64,000 nt of DNA from Mytilus trossulus (Eukaryota; Mollusca; Bivalvia; Mytilida; Mytilidae): assembly GCF_036588685.1 (NCBI RefSeq), contig NC_086375.1, forward strand, positions 8,177,916-8,241,915. Direction: 5' to 3'. The notes under the pieces were generated by a model, which saw nothing but the letters and a program-made list of their open reading frames with translations, ran no database searches and was not told the origin of the DNA. Both the position numbers and the translations under genes were made by a program. Positions 1 through 10,360 of the stretch are shown here, piece by piece (the stretch's first letter is position 1; each line of letters opens with the position of its first letter).

Positions 1-169
1 TTATTTTCATAATATCTTGCTCTTCAATTGAAAGAGTAACGAAATGATATCAACTCAAAATTGAACCCTTCAATGTTTGCCATATGCATATCTGCATTAA
101 ATAAGTCATATTTTAGAATATAAGTTTTATTCAAAGTATATACATAAAATAAACATATTAATGAAATGT

Positions 170-329
170 CAGTGGCGGATCCAGAAATTTTCATAAGTGG
201 GGGCCCACTGACTGACCTAAGAGGGGGCCCGCTCCAGTCACGCTTCAGTGATTCCCTATATAAGCAACCGATTTTTTTCCCAAAAAGGGGGGCCCGGGCC
301 CCTGCCCCCCCCCCCTAAATCCGCCTCTG
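170..329. mobile_element. MITE-like element with CAGTGGCGGATC-type inverted ends
   Basis: The left end reads CAGTGGCGGATCCA and the right end reads TAAATCCGCCTCTG, which are imperfect inverted repeats. The interior is short and has G and C runs around position 290-315, unlike the AT-rich surroundings. Similar termini occur on hAT-type MITEs in many invertebrates (recollection). I could not find a convincing 8-bp target duplication, so the class is unproven. Confidence 0.5.
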
Positions 330-933
330 ACTTTCCATCAAAAATCATTTTCTCACATACTACGTTAATGCCACTAGTTTCAGAAATATATAGTATCGTT
401 TGCTCCAACAATTAAGTATACCATTGGGCAAAATCTTGAAAAAACCTTTTTATTTCGTTAGACGTGACTTTACTCAGGCCCCATACATTTCTTCTTTTTT
501 TTCTTCGAGATTTTGACTTTCTGATTACATCATTGAAATAATGAATTTATATTTTTAAATAATCACAAGAAAAGAAGGGGTAGAATTTCATTTTCATCGC
601 GTGATTATTACTGCAAAAACTCAAAGTTTTTATATAACATATATACATACATAAAACGCATATAAGGTAACAAAACATCACTTATATTAAAAAAAACCAC
701 CATGAAATATAATTATCTATGATTATTCTCGATAACAGATATATTTCAGCAGTATGATTATGATGTCAAATGAATCAATTCAATCTATTCTCATTTAACT
801 ATAACAGTCTTGAAATTTATACAATTAAAACAGCAAAAATTGCTTGTTCAATTTTAAGCAATGACGTATGGTATATAGCTATTTACAAGAGCAATTACAT
901 AGATAAAGCATGTGTCTCTTCTTGAATGAGAAA
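330..933. other. AT-rich spacer, 3' flank of the cGAS-like gene
   Basis: I see no coding region. On the minus strand an AATAAA (TTTATT on the plus strand, near 448-453) lies about 480 bases downstream of the cGAS-like stop codon and could serve as its poly(A) signal; the distance makes this tentative. Confidence 0.4.
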
Positions 934-2208
934 TCATTTTAGATCAGCAGAGGATGTGAAGCAGCCTTCCAAAATTTTGACCAACTTTTTGAAACCATGT
1001 ATGGCGGTTTCCAGAAGGGTAGGATTAGATTTCCAAAATAAATTCAGTTCTCTATGATTTTCAAGGATTTTGGAACTTGGAAATATTTTTCCAAGGTGTT
1101 TATTTCCATGAAAGAAATCTGGAAGCACTCTTTTGGACACAAACATGTTTAGATATGTGATATGAAATCCAAGGGCATCCTTGACACCTCCGATTTTGTT
1201 TGAATCCAAAATCGTTTTATCCATAATTATATGGTATGCGATTGTTTTCAAATGGTACGAATTTATCAGGTTCCCAAGCGGATTTTGTTCTCTTTGTAAC
1301 ATTTTTATAGCAGATTTCATTATGCGATTTGCAGTCATAACGTACTGGCGTGGGGTTGAACCTCGACATAAATCAGCCATAAACCTTTCATATGCACTTG
1401 TGCATTGCCTCCAAATAAGCTCTCGGTCCTGTTGATTTATTTTTGGGTTGTTTTTATTGTCATACTTTGGTAGTGCATAACTTGGAAACACAACGGTTGT
1501 GTCCTTTTTTCCTGTTACAGCAGCTGGAATTTTAATTTCTTCGCTTCCCGTGTATCGTCCTGGTACGATGTCAAAATTGACAACATTTCGATCGGGATAT
1601 GTCACTTGAATATTAACAGCAGGCGGATGCTCTCGTCTTTGAAACTCGAAATCTGGCATTTCGGTTTTAAGATCTGAAAGTGCTTTATCTAGCATCTTCG
1701 TCCATACTTTTTTATAAAAATTTTGCGAATTTAGATAAACAGTTCCGTCTTTTGTTGTGTGGAAGACGTCTGCACGAGATAGATAAGGATGGGTAGATCC
1801 GACCTTGTCTTTGTTCAAAACTCGTTCTCTTTCTAAACCAGGCATGACTTTTCCGTCTGTATCCTGGACAGATGCAGTCTGAATGTCTAACCCCTTTATT
1901 ATCATTGGTATAATGACATCATACTCATCCGGTTCATCAATTTTCAATCCTTGCCTTGCGCTTGCTTGTTTTAAGATTGTCTTCTCTAATGCCATCTCAC
2001 TAGAATATAACTTGGCTTTTTCATCAATTTTGTCAAGAAGTTTATCGAGAAAGACATCAGTCTGTTCTGCTTGTTTTCTCCATTCTTCTTGGTCCACTCG
2101 ATAATCATCAACTTGTTTAAGAATTTGAAGCCGAAGCTTCTGCTCGCCTTGGCCAAATACATGGAAAGGTTCTTCCCATTCGTTTTTTATTTGCTTTGCC
2201 GCAGCCAT
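934..2208 (-). CDS. cGAS-like receptor (Mab-21 family nucleotidyltransferase), 424 aa
   Basis: The protein has the layout of animal cGAS-like receptors: an N-terminal helix, a nucleotidyltransferase core and a C-terminal Mab-21 helical domain. The paired acidic residues are E95 and D97 in EPDEYDVIIP, matching the E-F-D motif of cGAS, and the third metal ligand is D213 in VVNFDIVPGR. The C-terminal half contains ELIWRQCTSAYERF and SYHLKTIAYH segments typical of the Mab-21 fold. No zinc-thumb H-C-C-C cluster is visible, as in most cGLRs. The glycine-serine activation motif reads QAS (A82-S83), so the glycine is replaced. Family members sense nucleic acid and make cyclic or linear dinucleotides in the cytosol that activate STING; that role is inferred by family. 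The ATG lies 7 bases inside an exon that starts just after a consensus acceptor. The coding region is one exon. Confidence 0.87.
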   Translation of the reverse strand: MAAAKQIKNEWEEPFHVFGQGEQKLRLQILKQVDDYRVDQEEWRKQAEQTDVFLDKLLDKIDEKAKLYSSEMALEKTILKQASARQGLKIDEPDEYDVIIPMIIKGLDIQTASVQDTDGKVMPGLERERVLNKDKVGSTHPYLSRADVFHTTKDGTVYLNSQNFYKKVWTKMLDKALSDLKTEMPDFEFQRREHPPAVNIQVTYPDRNVVNFDIVPGRYTGSEEIKIPAAVTGKKDTTVVFPSYALPKYDNKNNPKINQQDRELIWRQCTSAYERFMADLCRGSTPRQYVMTANRIMKSAIKMLQREQNPLGNLINSYHLKTIAYHIIMDKTILDSNKIGGVKDALGFHITYLNMFVSKRVLPDFFHGNKHLGKIFPSSKILENHRELNLFWKSNPTLLETAIHGFKKLVKILEGCFTSSADLK

Positions 2209-2215
2209 TTATACT

Positions 2216-2727
2216 CTACAACAAAAAAGATTGTTAATTGGACATTATCGTACAATCCCTTTGGTATCTGCCGCCACTTACTTTAAAATCATGTGTCTTT
2301 ACATATTGAGATATTAACTGTGAGCATTGTTAAGAATACCAAGTTTAAGAATTGTATGCTGTGTTTTTGAAATTTCAAAATCTAAAAATTCAGATAAGCA
2401 CTATCAATCCTTTACACGACGACAATCAATGAATGACATGAAATTTAATTTTCTGTTCGTGTAAATTTCCTGATTTTCCTGAATATTCTGCAGAGATAAA
2501 TTAAAAGGTTATGTAAGAAGTTTTTAACACATTTTGTATTTGATAATATTTGGGAAGCAATATTGTATTACACATTGTATCAAACATGTCAAAGTTCAAA
2601 TCATAGACAACTTGTAAAAAACAATATTTGTCTACCATCATCCACAAAGCAATGACCATTCATACATGACTTAAATTATAAAAAAAAACTTGTACCCTTT
2701 AAGCAGACTTACGAATTTTGTTCTTAC
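2216..2727 (-). other. Intron in the 5' UTR of the cGAS-like gene
   Basis: Read on the minus strand, a donor CAG|GTAAGAAC at 2728/2727 is matched by a pyrimidine-rich acceptor TTTTTTGTTGTAG ending at 2216. The next exon begins 7 bases before the ATG at 2208. This 512-base intron separates a non-coding first exon from the coding exon. Confidence 0.7.
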
Positions 2728-2815
2728 CTGTGAACAACAGTAGCAGAGAATTCAGCTACACAGATGATCTCGCACAGGATAACCCGATTACCTAATCGAT
2801 CCAGACAGGGATTTT
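2728..2815 (-). promoter_or_regulatory. Putative non-coding first exon and core promoter of the cGAS-like gene
   Basis: The exon ends at the donor at 2728. A TATA-like CTATTTATAG on the minus strand lies near 2840-2850, which would place transcription start near 2810-2815. The exon 5' boundary is inferred only from that spacing. Confidence 0.35.
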
Positions 2816-2829
2816 TATCTCGAAAATTT

Positions 2830-4553
2830 ATTTTTTGCTATAAATAGCTTTGGACAGTTTGCAATTTGATAACGTTGCATAAGCGCTACAGCATTTAATT
2901 TTTCTGTAACAGTCCATGTATCCCAATCCACTCAGATAACAGATAGTGAAATATTGTTTAATTAGTAAATTTTTCACTTTTACTTTCAGTTTAGCGGTGT
3001 AATTTGTTTTCCAGTGTATAAAGTTTTGCTCTATTGAACATGATACAGTCTAACTTATTTCTACTAAAAAGGAAGTAGTCGATTGCAATTGAACGATTTT
3101 TTTTTTATATTTTTGGTGTTATATTTCTACTTTTAAACATGTCACACATACAAAACTATCAGATAACATCATCATTCATCAGTACCTTTAACTCAGTACA
3201 GGCTGTTTAATACAATGAGTTATTTATGTCCTTTTTAATATAGACATAGATAGATAAAAAATAAAATTGATAAAAAAATGTTAAATACATTGCACTCATA
3301 AAAAATCTAACGAGAAGATAATTTACGTAAAGCTATGACAAAATTCGTCGTTTCTATTTTTTGTCTCCATTAACGGCCAAATGGTCTTTTTAGAAACTGT
3401 TTCTATACAATTTGGTGTTAGTTTGTTTAAGGGTATACGATACACTTACAGGGGAGGTAATGACGTTGCTAACGTCAAATGTAATTTTCGTGACGTCAAA
3501 CTATGATATATCGGGAAAAGATACATGTTTCGACTGCTTTTTATCATTCAACCTGATTTCATTTGAAAACGAGTGCATGGACCCCCTTTTTTTAAACGAC
3601 TTTTTGCTTCATTTTACAGGGAGATTATGTGAACCAAATTTTATAAAACTGTAAATAGTGCAATTTTTTTTTAATTTTGATAAATATACAGCAAAAAAAT
3701 TACGTGTTTTTCTCAATTCATGACCATTTGATAAATGTGAGTTATTTTTGAATACAAAATGCATAATATTTTAGGATACTCATAAAATACAGAAATTACT
3801 AATTATTTGATAAAAAACAATTTGTGTTTATCTTTTAAAACAAAAAAGTTACGTCTTTCTTTCAAAAAAGAAAATACGGCAACAATTAAATCTGAATTTT
3901 GAGCAAATATACAAAACATATGCAAATTATACAAAAAACTCATTTTACTAAAAAAGTAGCACATGAAGGTATATATTTGTATAACATATTTGATTTAATC
4001 AGGTAAAAATAATCTATATGCAAATTTTCATCAACTTGCATATACAGGTTCAAAAAAAATAAAGTCACAACAGGTTTAGCCACCTCTACTGAACCGCCAA
4101 CCGAAGGATGTAATGGTACATTGTCGAAACATATGGTGAATTATAGAACTATCCGAACAAGCTGAGGACATCAAAGCACCGACAGAGAGTGACAGAGATT
4201 CATAGATGAGAAAAGATGGCCAGTCAAGAGAATATGACATCGGAAAAACAGAATACCACCATCTGTAAGTAGATATAGACAAAAAGGAAATTTGAATCTT
4301 AAGCCAAAATCTTTATCTAAATATCAAGCAAGCAAACAAATTTTTCAACTACTAAATAAGAGAACTAACACTCATTAACTTTGATATATGAATGATAAAC
4401 TCGAAACAGAAAATCAATGTTTTCTAGGCCTATGTAGACAAATGATGGAAAAATCATCAAGAAATTTCAAAAATCTCAACATTAGTCTAATAGCGTTTTA
4501 TTTTTCGACTTTTTACAGTTACCAAATCGAATAATAACTTCTTAGTGTGTATT
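2830..4553. other. AT-rich intergenic DNA with one exon-like island
   Basis: No long open frame is supported. The stretch 4078-4267 is richer in GC than its flanks and is bounded on the plus strand by GGTTTAG and by GTAAGTAG, which look like an acceptor and a donor; on the minus strand the same edge (CTACTTACAG) looks like an acceptor. All plus frames contain stops. It may be a non-coding exon or a final minus-strand exon, or nothing. Confidence 0.3.
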
Positions 4554-4762
4554 TGTGGTGATCTGACTATACTTATTATATAGCTATAACTACCTTGTAT
4601 GGCGCCGTATAGCTTCTACAGTTGGAGTTGTTAGTTGTCCTTTACATCAGGATCACGTCCGTACAGCTAGGCCGATTAGTAACAACTCAATTGTCCATAG
4701 CTTGCCATTCGGAACACTCGGGACTCTTCGTGTAGCTTGTTCTTGTGCAGGGATTCTCCACA
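4554..4762 (-). repeat. 3' LTR (in element orientation)
   Basis: This is a 209-base copy with TG...CA ends. It differs from the other LTR by two substitutions near 4689-4692 and one near 4749. It directly follows the polypurine tract of the element. Confidence 0.93.
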
Positions 4763-4776
4763 TTCCTCCCCTTTTT
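4763..4776 (-). promoter_or_regulatory. Polypurine tract of the LTR element
   Basis: On the minus strand AAAAAGGGGAGGAA abuts the TGTGG start of the downstream LTR. This is the expected place for the plus-strand DNA primer of an LTR element. Confidence 0.8.
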
Positions 4777-5095
4777 ATAAAATAGGTTCTGTAATTTCTT
4801 TGAAGTCTTAATGCTCTGTAACTCCATAGTTACTGAGGCGTATGCCACATTACGAGGCATTGTGAAATATCATCATCACAGCCATTTAACTGAATACACA
4901 TTATACTTGTATATTCATAAACATAAATTATATTTACAAATCTTATATACACATAAGCCTGCAGAAATAACATATATACAAATTAAATTATATGATATTG
5001 ATAAGTTCAATCGAATGTCTATAGGAAGAACTAAGTATACATCAAATAACGTCGTACTGGAATATATACATTACACATATAAATATGTTGTCAAC

Positions 5096-6877
5096 TTAAA
5101 GATGTAAGAGAGGCAATTCCTTGAATCGTTCCCTTTTTCTCAACAATAGTTCGTCAACACTTTTACTTTTACTTTCCAACAATTTCTGCGCATTGTTCAT
5201 CATCTTAACACTTGGTTTTCTTATTTTTATCAAGGACTTCAGACACCTTTGCCACTTGCTGGAAATTCCTTCCTTACTTAAACCGTTCTTTGGTTCTCTA
5301 CACACACTGCCTTGGTCTTTACTTTCTTTGCCTTTAAAGTGACTCACATACTCATGTGCTGACCTCGCCTTCTTCTTCATCTCCTTTACCTTCTTATTCT
5401 TCATCACCTCCTTCACCTCCATCTTCTTCTCCCTTTTTGTTGTCAGTGCTTTGTCTTTTATTTGTCCTGTAAAGTGATCATTCTTATACAAACGATGTTG
5501 TAGTTTGTTATCAGAATTATAATTAGTGCTGATAAATGAAACATCACTGATAGCACAACCCTTGTCATCCATGTAACTTTCAACTGGCTTCTCAATTGTG
5601 TCAATCTTTGGAGATTCTTCAATCGTCTGAGTGGATTTATCTACACCTTTACCAATCATCCTTTCTGTCGTGCGTTCTTTAGTTTTCTGAAAGGGTAAAT
5701 ATTCAAGTTTTGTTTGTGTTGCAATCTCTACACTTTGACAACAAGACTTCATTTGTTCATCAACTGGCCTAGTTAGTGTTGCATTTTGTATCCATCTTGA
5801 TTCTACGTTTTTCTTTTGTGTTCCCGGTTGCTCTTTAGTAACGTTGCATCGTTTGTTGTGGGTATCTCGAACTATCCAATAAAGATGCTTGCGGGTTTGC
5901 AGCTCTGAACTTACATCTTTATTTGACCTGTAAATCCAATTTGGAGCCAGGCAGTCAATAGCATCTGTCAATTCTTTTAATTCAAAAAGTTCCACTTTGT
6001 TCTTAACCTTCTGATTGTTATCTAAAACATTTGATAATCCAATGTTTCCATTTGCTTCTTGTTTATTGTGTTTGTTGATAAATTGATCTTTGTTGATTCG
6101 GCTCAAGCTTATTTTACTGCTTGCATATTCGTCAATCTGTTTACCTTGCATTGTTGTCTCTCTAATCAATTTATCAGTTTCTTTAACATTCGCTTTCACC
6201 AATTCACGAAATTTTCTCTTGGTCATAAACCTTGTCATATTTCTTTCTAAAGTACCTTTCTTTACTTTCTCCTTCTCTTTATGTTTGATTTCAACAGCTA
6301 ACTCTGTAATACATGCTCCATTTGATCCTGCTGTATTTTCATCTGTAAGTTTCGTATTCTTTTGCAAAGCATCCATCATTGATCCATCTGTACGTGATTT
6401 TATAACGTCTGGCATATCTGCATGGTGTCTATTAAGCTCAAGTTCTCCATAATTGTCCTTCAAATTAAATTCAAAACTTTCTCGCGTATCTGTGTTGTTG
6501 TTATGGATGTCAAACTCACTACTCTTATCTACATTTAGTACTGGTGTAGTTAGTTGCTGTGTTTCTACTGTACTTTTTCCAAAGGCATGCATGGACTCCT
6601 GATGATGCGCATAATGCGTATTTGTAACGCGTACGCCAACTTTAGCGTCATAACACTCATGGATAACAGCTGCATCTTTAGACTTAGGGTATTTAACCTT
6701 ATCATCATCAATTTCATCATGATTTTCGTCTGACTCTCCTTTACTGTGCCTGTGAAACAGCTTAGAATCAACTACTGCCAGATTCTGTTCATGTGGGAAA
6801 CTGGTATGGCATAACACATCATTTGTCTGTCTTTCAGTATTTTCTATATCTAGTTTTTCCTCCCACAAACTGTTGTC
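5096..6877 (-). CDS. Second frame of the LTR element, about 590 residues, function unknown
   Basis: The frame opens after a TAA at 6878-6880 and has no ATG until well inside it, so it is probably reached by a +1 shift in the 44-base overlap with gag or is translated from an unmarked start. It is rich in lysine, glutamate and asparagine and looks largely disordered. It has a K-rich segment near the C-terminus (KKMEVKEVMKNKKVKEMKKK), an aromatic patch NWIYRSNKDV, and two TQT motifs. I find no D-T/S-G protease, no YxDD reverse transcriptase and no DDE integrase pattern. It occupies the position of pol. It may be the tail of a pol polyprotein left after a large internal deletion, or a captured or novel domain. 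It is intact over nearly 600 codons in a young element. Confidence 0.6.
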   Translation of the reverse strand, partial: DNSLWEEKLDIENTERQTNDVLCHTSFPHEQNLAVVDSKLFHRHSKGESDENHDEIDDDKVKYPKSKDAAVIHECYDAKVGVRVTNTHYAHHQESMHAFGKSTVETQQLTTPVLNVDKSSEFDIHNNNTDTRESFEFNLKDNYGELELNRHHADMPDVIKSRTDGSMMDALQKNTKLTDENTAGSNGACITELAVEIKHKEKEKVKKGTLERNMTRFMTKRKFRELVKANVKETDKLIRETTMQGKQIDEYASSKISLSRINKDQFINKHNKQEANGNIGLSNVLDNNQKVKNKVELFELKELTDAIDCLAPNWIYRSNKDVSSELQTRKHLYWIVRDTHNKRCNVTKEQPGTQKKNVESRWIQNATLTRPVDEQMKSCCQSVEIATQTKLEYLPFQKTKERTTERMIGKGVDKSTQTIEESPKIDTIEKPVESYMDDKGCAISDVSFISTNYNSDNKLQHRLYKNDHFTGQIKDKALTTKREKKMEVKEVMKNKKVKEMKKKARSAHEYVSHFKGKESKDQGSVCREPKNGLSKEGISSKWQRCLKSLIKIRKPSVKMMNNAQKLLESKSKSVDELLLRKRERFKELPLLHL

Positions 6878-7379
6878 TTAAAAATCCTTCTGCTTTTTTA
6901 AATATGGTCATGAAACGTGTTGCTGCATCAACTGAACTTCCTGCAACCTTTTTAACTAGTTCTCGCTCTTCCTCATCACAACAAGCGTTTATAAAGTTTT
7001 CTATAACAAGCTGTTCTTGGTCTTTCTTAGATTTATTTGGAAACGTTCCCTCAACAAGTTCTTCAATTCTGTGCTTAAATTCTTCTATAAATTCGCCTGG
7101 ATAAGGGGTGATATTCTCTAGATGTTTTAAACTTAAATATGAAAAACCAACCCAATCAAACCGGTCTTCAAATAGTTTGCATAATGCTTCATAGTCCTTT
7201 TGTATAGTATTTGGCCTCCTCTCATAAAAGTTCAGTGCTTTTCCGGATAATTTCGAAATAAGCATTTGTAATCTTTGTTCTTGATTCCACCCATTTTTAA
7301 TAGCTGTTAAATCAAAATTGGTTTTGAACAGGGACCATCCTGGTGTTGATGTTCCATCAAAAATGTCAAAATTATTCAT
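6834..7379 (-). CDS. Gag-like protein of the LTR element, 181 aa
   Basis: The first ATG of the frame is at 7379 (protein start MNNFDIFDGTS). The sequence has a capsid-like pattern: an aromatic TPGWSLFKTNFDL segment near residues 12-24, then NGWNQEQRLQMLISKLSGKA, then YEALCKLFEDRF and YPGEFIEEFKHRIEELV. These match the hydrophobic spacing of retrotransposon gag capsid domains. It lacks a CCHC zinc knuckle and is short for a full gag. It ends inside the next frame, which lies in the +1 phase relative to it. Confidence in the gag call is good from position after the primer site and the pattern; the exact family is unknown. Confidence 0.75.
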   Translation of the reverse strand: MNNFDIFDGTSTPGWSLFKTNFDLTAIKNGWNQEQRLQMLISKLSGKALNFYERRPNTIQKDYEALCKLFEDRFDWVGFSYLSLKHLENITPYPGEFIEEFKHRIEELVEGTFPNKSKKDQEQLVIENFINACCDEEERELVKKVAGSSVDAATRFMTIFKKAEGFLRQQFVGGKTRYRKY

Positions 7380-8380
7380 ATTTTTTGGATACAATAACAC
7401 TCTATATGTTGTTAAAATTATATGAAGTTTGTATTAAGAAAATATAATCGAATACATGTTTAACTGCAAAATATATACGACAAACACACTCATATATTCA
7501 TATCTGTAAAAATTTCACAGGAGAGTTTGTTTTACTATTTGCAACACTAGCATCAGAACGTCTGATGCGAAAACTCCTGTACAAATTTTACAAATAATCA
7601 AGTAAAGTGTACAAGCAAAACATGTATCAAAATAGAAAAAAAACATATATATACAAAAATCCAGACTAACACAAAAAAACTTGATTCAGTCAAATCAGTG
7701 TTTTATAAACTCAATATGTACAATCATTGTGTAGGTCAACAATCAAATTCATAGACATGCATAGATAAACATACAGATATCTATATTATATACAAAGATC
7801 GATAGATGACAATTTAATCAATTAACACCTTTCCTACATTTAAAAAGTGAACTCTTATCATGTCATATAAATTAACACAAGTATAAGCAAAAATTAGATA
7901 GTGTCTAGTTGACAAATATATAATTTGATCTACATTGTGATAGAAGACAAATACAATTTAATCAAAATAACAATTAATCAATCTCAAAGTTCGATAATCG
8001 TGGAAAAGGGGGGGGGGGGTCACATTGTGAAGTAAAAGTTTATCTAATCATATGAGGTAAACGCATACATCAGAACATCTGATGTTCCCTTGAATTGCAG
8101 GTTATATCCAAGAAATATCAAAACGCAAACATCAGAACGTCTGATGTGATATTTTACGGATCTGAAAAAGGGGGGAGCTGAAATCTGAAATAAATGTTTC
8201 TTCTGTTCAGTAATAACAGCCAACCAATCATTAGTCTTCTAAAGCAAATACATAAAGTGAATCAATCTATCCACCTTATTCTGGTTATATATCAAGGAAA
8301 AAAGGTTTTTTTCCACTTTTCAAAACTTTAAATTTGGCGCCAACAAACGTCAAAACAAAGAACTTCCAGTGAATTCGTTG
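7380..8380 (-). other. Long untranslated leader of the LTR element with three copies of a palindrome
   Basis: About 1 kb lies between the primer site and the gag ATG with no open frame. It carries CATCAGA-ACG-TCTGATG at 7551-7567 and 8130-8146 and a variant with loop ACA at 8068-8084. Each can form a 7-bp stem with a 3-nt loop (8 bp in the two copies flanked by A and T). In LTR elements this region usually holds dimerisation and packaging signals, which is an inference here. Confidence 0.7.
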
Positions 8381-8396
8381 CCCACTTCTGACACCA
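8381..8396 (-). promoter_or_regulatory. Primer binding site, tRNA-Leu type
   Basis: TGGTGTCAGAAGTGGG on the minus strand lies 2 bases after the LTR end. It is complementary to the CCCACTTCTGACACCA end of animal tRNA-Leu (from memory). Confidence 0.85.
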
Positions 8397-8398
8397 AT

Positions 8399-8607
8399 TG
8401 TGGTGATCTGACTATACTTATTATATAGCTATAACTACCTTGTATGGCGCCGTATAGCTTCTACAGTTGGAGTTGTTAGTTGTCCTTTACATCAGGATCA
8501 CGTCCGTACAGCTAGGCCGATTAGTAACAACTCATTAGTCCATAGCTTGCCATTCGGAACACTCGGGACTCTTCGTGTAGCTTGTTCTTGTGCCGGGATT
8601 CTCCACA
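8399..8607 (-). repeat. 5' LTR (in element orientation)
   Basis: This is the 209-base partner of the LTR at 4554. In element orientation it holds a TATATAA-like stretch (near 8420-8430) close to its downstream end and is followed by the tRNA-primer site, so it should carry the promoter. Confidence 0.93.
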
Positions 8608-8844
8608 TATTTCATAGTTGACCCTATCATGCCTATAGAAATGCCATATTTATATAGCCAATGGAAACTCTCGTATTAGATAATAAAACAATGTGACCAT
8701 GGTAACAATGAAACAGATTAAAAAATGAAAGTCCATAAGCTTACACAAAACACATCATTCAATGGAGTAAATAATAATAACTGCCACATTCTCGACTAAG
8801 TACAGGTATAATAAGTTATCAAAGGTACCAGGATTATAATTTAG

Positions 8845-8883
8845 TACGCCAGACGTGCGTTTCGTCTACATAAGACTCATCAG
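8845..8883 (-). ncRNA. Hammerhead-like ribozyme motif in dispersed repeat (repeat about 8813-8890)
   Basis: On the minus strand the copy reads CTGATGA, a GTCT...AGAC stem, GAAA, and a stem III (ACGC/GCGT) ending in GTA, the cleavage triplet. The flanking repeat contains the usual GTTATCAAAGGTACCAGG at its left edge. Core, stem II and stem III are intact; stem I is not evident. Confidence 0.6.
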
Positions 8884-8890
8884 TGACGCT

Positions 8891-10360
8891 CATATCAAAA
8901 GGTATACTATACTCTTCAAACATAACAAATATAATCACAAATAGTAACTCCAAAGAAATCTGTCTATCTTATTATGTTGACAGTTATTTCAGTTGCTCCA
9001 TTGGTTGTAAATGCCAGGTTTTTTTTGGACTTTCATATTTTAATTTACTTTGAAGATATGTATTTGTATTATCACAATTTGTGACATAATTTGATTAAGT
9101 GTTATTTATTGTTGTCGCTATTTTGTAGACAGCTTGCACAAATTCACACATTAATCATCCAAAATGTAGTCTTCATAGCATTTTTATTTGTATCAGGCTT
9201 TTTAAATTCGCCGCTTCAATCAAATAAGCATTTTTATTAAATTTGCGTGTACCAATTTTAAAATGCAGTTAGTCAAATAGAAAATAGCATTATTTTAATT
9301 AGCATTTTTATCATATACAAAGTTCATTTCAAGTAGATTTGGATAAAATCCGACAAATTGAATGTTTGTTCGTATAAATATTTCATTGATATATACCACA
9401 AAAGTAACAACACAGAGTCAATATATTGTACTTCAACAATATTGGTTTGAATAACATCATTATATCTCCTGTTCATGGCAACTGGGAAAATGCTACCATA
9501 CACTCATGAAGAATGTGCTTGATTTAGTCGTAGTTCTCTGTCATGGTTTAGCTTAACTTTTCCGTCTATGAACTCGTCATATAGACTAAAAACCCTGATT
9601 TCTAGAAGGCAGAATATGTTTGTTGTTTTATTGTAAAAAGTGATCATGGTTGTTGATGTTGACAGAATGGGCTCCCTATTACATGCTAGTAATTTCACTA
9701 TATTGGGTATCATTACATGGTCTATACAATGAGAGACATTGAAATCCGAACCTTTAATTGCCTAATTTTAAAGAAAAGGATGATTCCTATCTATACAATG
9801 ACGCTTCTTCTTTTCATGATGCTTGCGTGACTATAACGTTCACAACAACTCCACAAGAACCTTGCTCTGCCATCTACATTCTATTTGCCGTATTGGATTG
9901 TTATACAAATTTATCCCCCTCCTCTGTTATATAGTGCTGTATTAACCAGCTAATTCTCTTTTTTCTGATATAATTAACGATCTTTCGTGAAATTTTAGCA
10001 ATTTAAATTTTACAGATTGTATATGATTATTCAGTCATTATAATAGAATTTTATGATTGTCCGCGGTCACAGAAGACGTGTCATTTATTATTGTCCTTTA
10101 AAAACAATACACAGGTTACGATCCATTTATTTCTTCACCTAGTCAATGAATTGCCCCCGCAAGTAGTGACTATCTAAGATTAGTCCCAGAAAATACTTGT
10201 ATACAATGCACATGATACAGTTATTTTCCTTATTAGAATACAAACATACATATATTTGTACATGCAAAGCGACAGTAACTTTTCTTAATTGAACCTCCGC
10301 CTGCATGAATTCTGATACAATAGTTCAGATACGTACTTGTTTTCTACATTTACACAATGT
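8891..10360. other. AT-rich spacer, nothing recognised
   Basis: There is no supported gene, tandem array or paired inverted repeat by eye. The short minus-strand open stretch near 9504-9713 has no family features. Confidence 0.4.

Larger units (their letters stand above)
4554..8607 (-). mobile_element. LTR retrotransposon (Gypsy-like by primer site), complete ends, no visible pol
   Basis: Two direct repeats of 209 bases (4554-4762 and 8399-8607) begin TGTGG and end CCACA and differ at only about three positions, so insertion is recent. The flanks show a 4-bp target duplication TATT at 4550-4553 and 8608-8611. On the minus strand the upstream LTR is followed after 2 bases by TGGTGTCAGAAGTGGG (8381-8396), complementary to the 3' end of tRNA-Leu as I recall it, and the downstream LTR is preceded by a purine tract AAAAAGGGGAGGAA (4763-4776). 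The interior carries a gag-type frame and a 590-codon frame. No protease, reverse transcriptase, RNase H or integrase is recognisable, so the element is probably non-autonomous. Confidence 0.93.

Noticed and set aside
4811-5107. Plus-strand 98-codon open stretch next to the LTR
   Set aside because: It is tyrosine- and isoleucine-rich AT-driven sequence in the element's 3' untranslated part.
6059-7104. Plus-strand open frames across the retrotransposon interior
   Set aside because: They mirror the minus-strand gag and second frame and have hydrophobic antisense-type composition.
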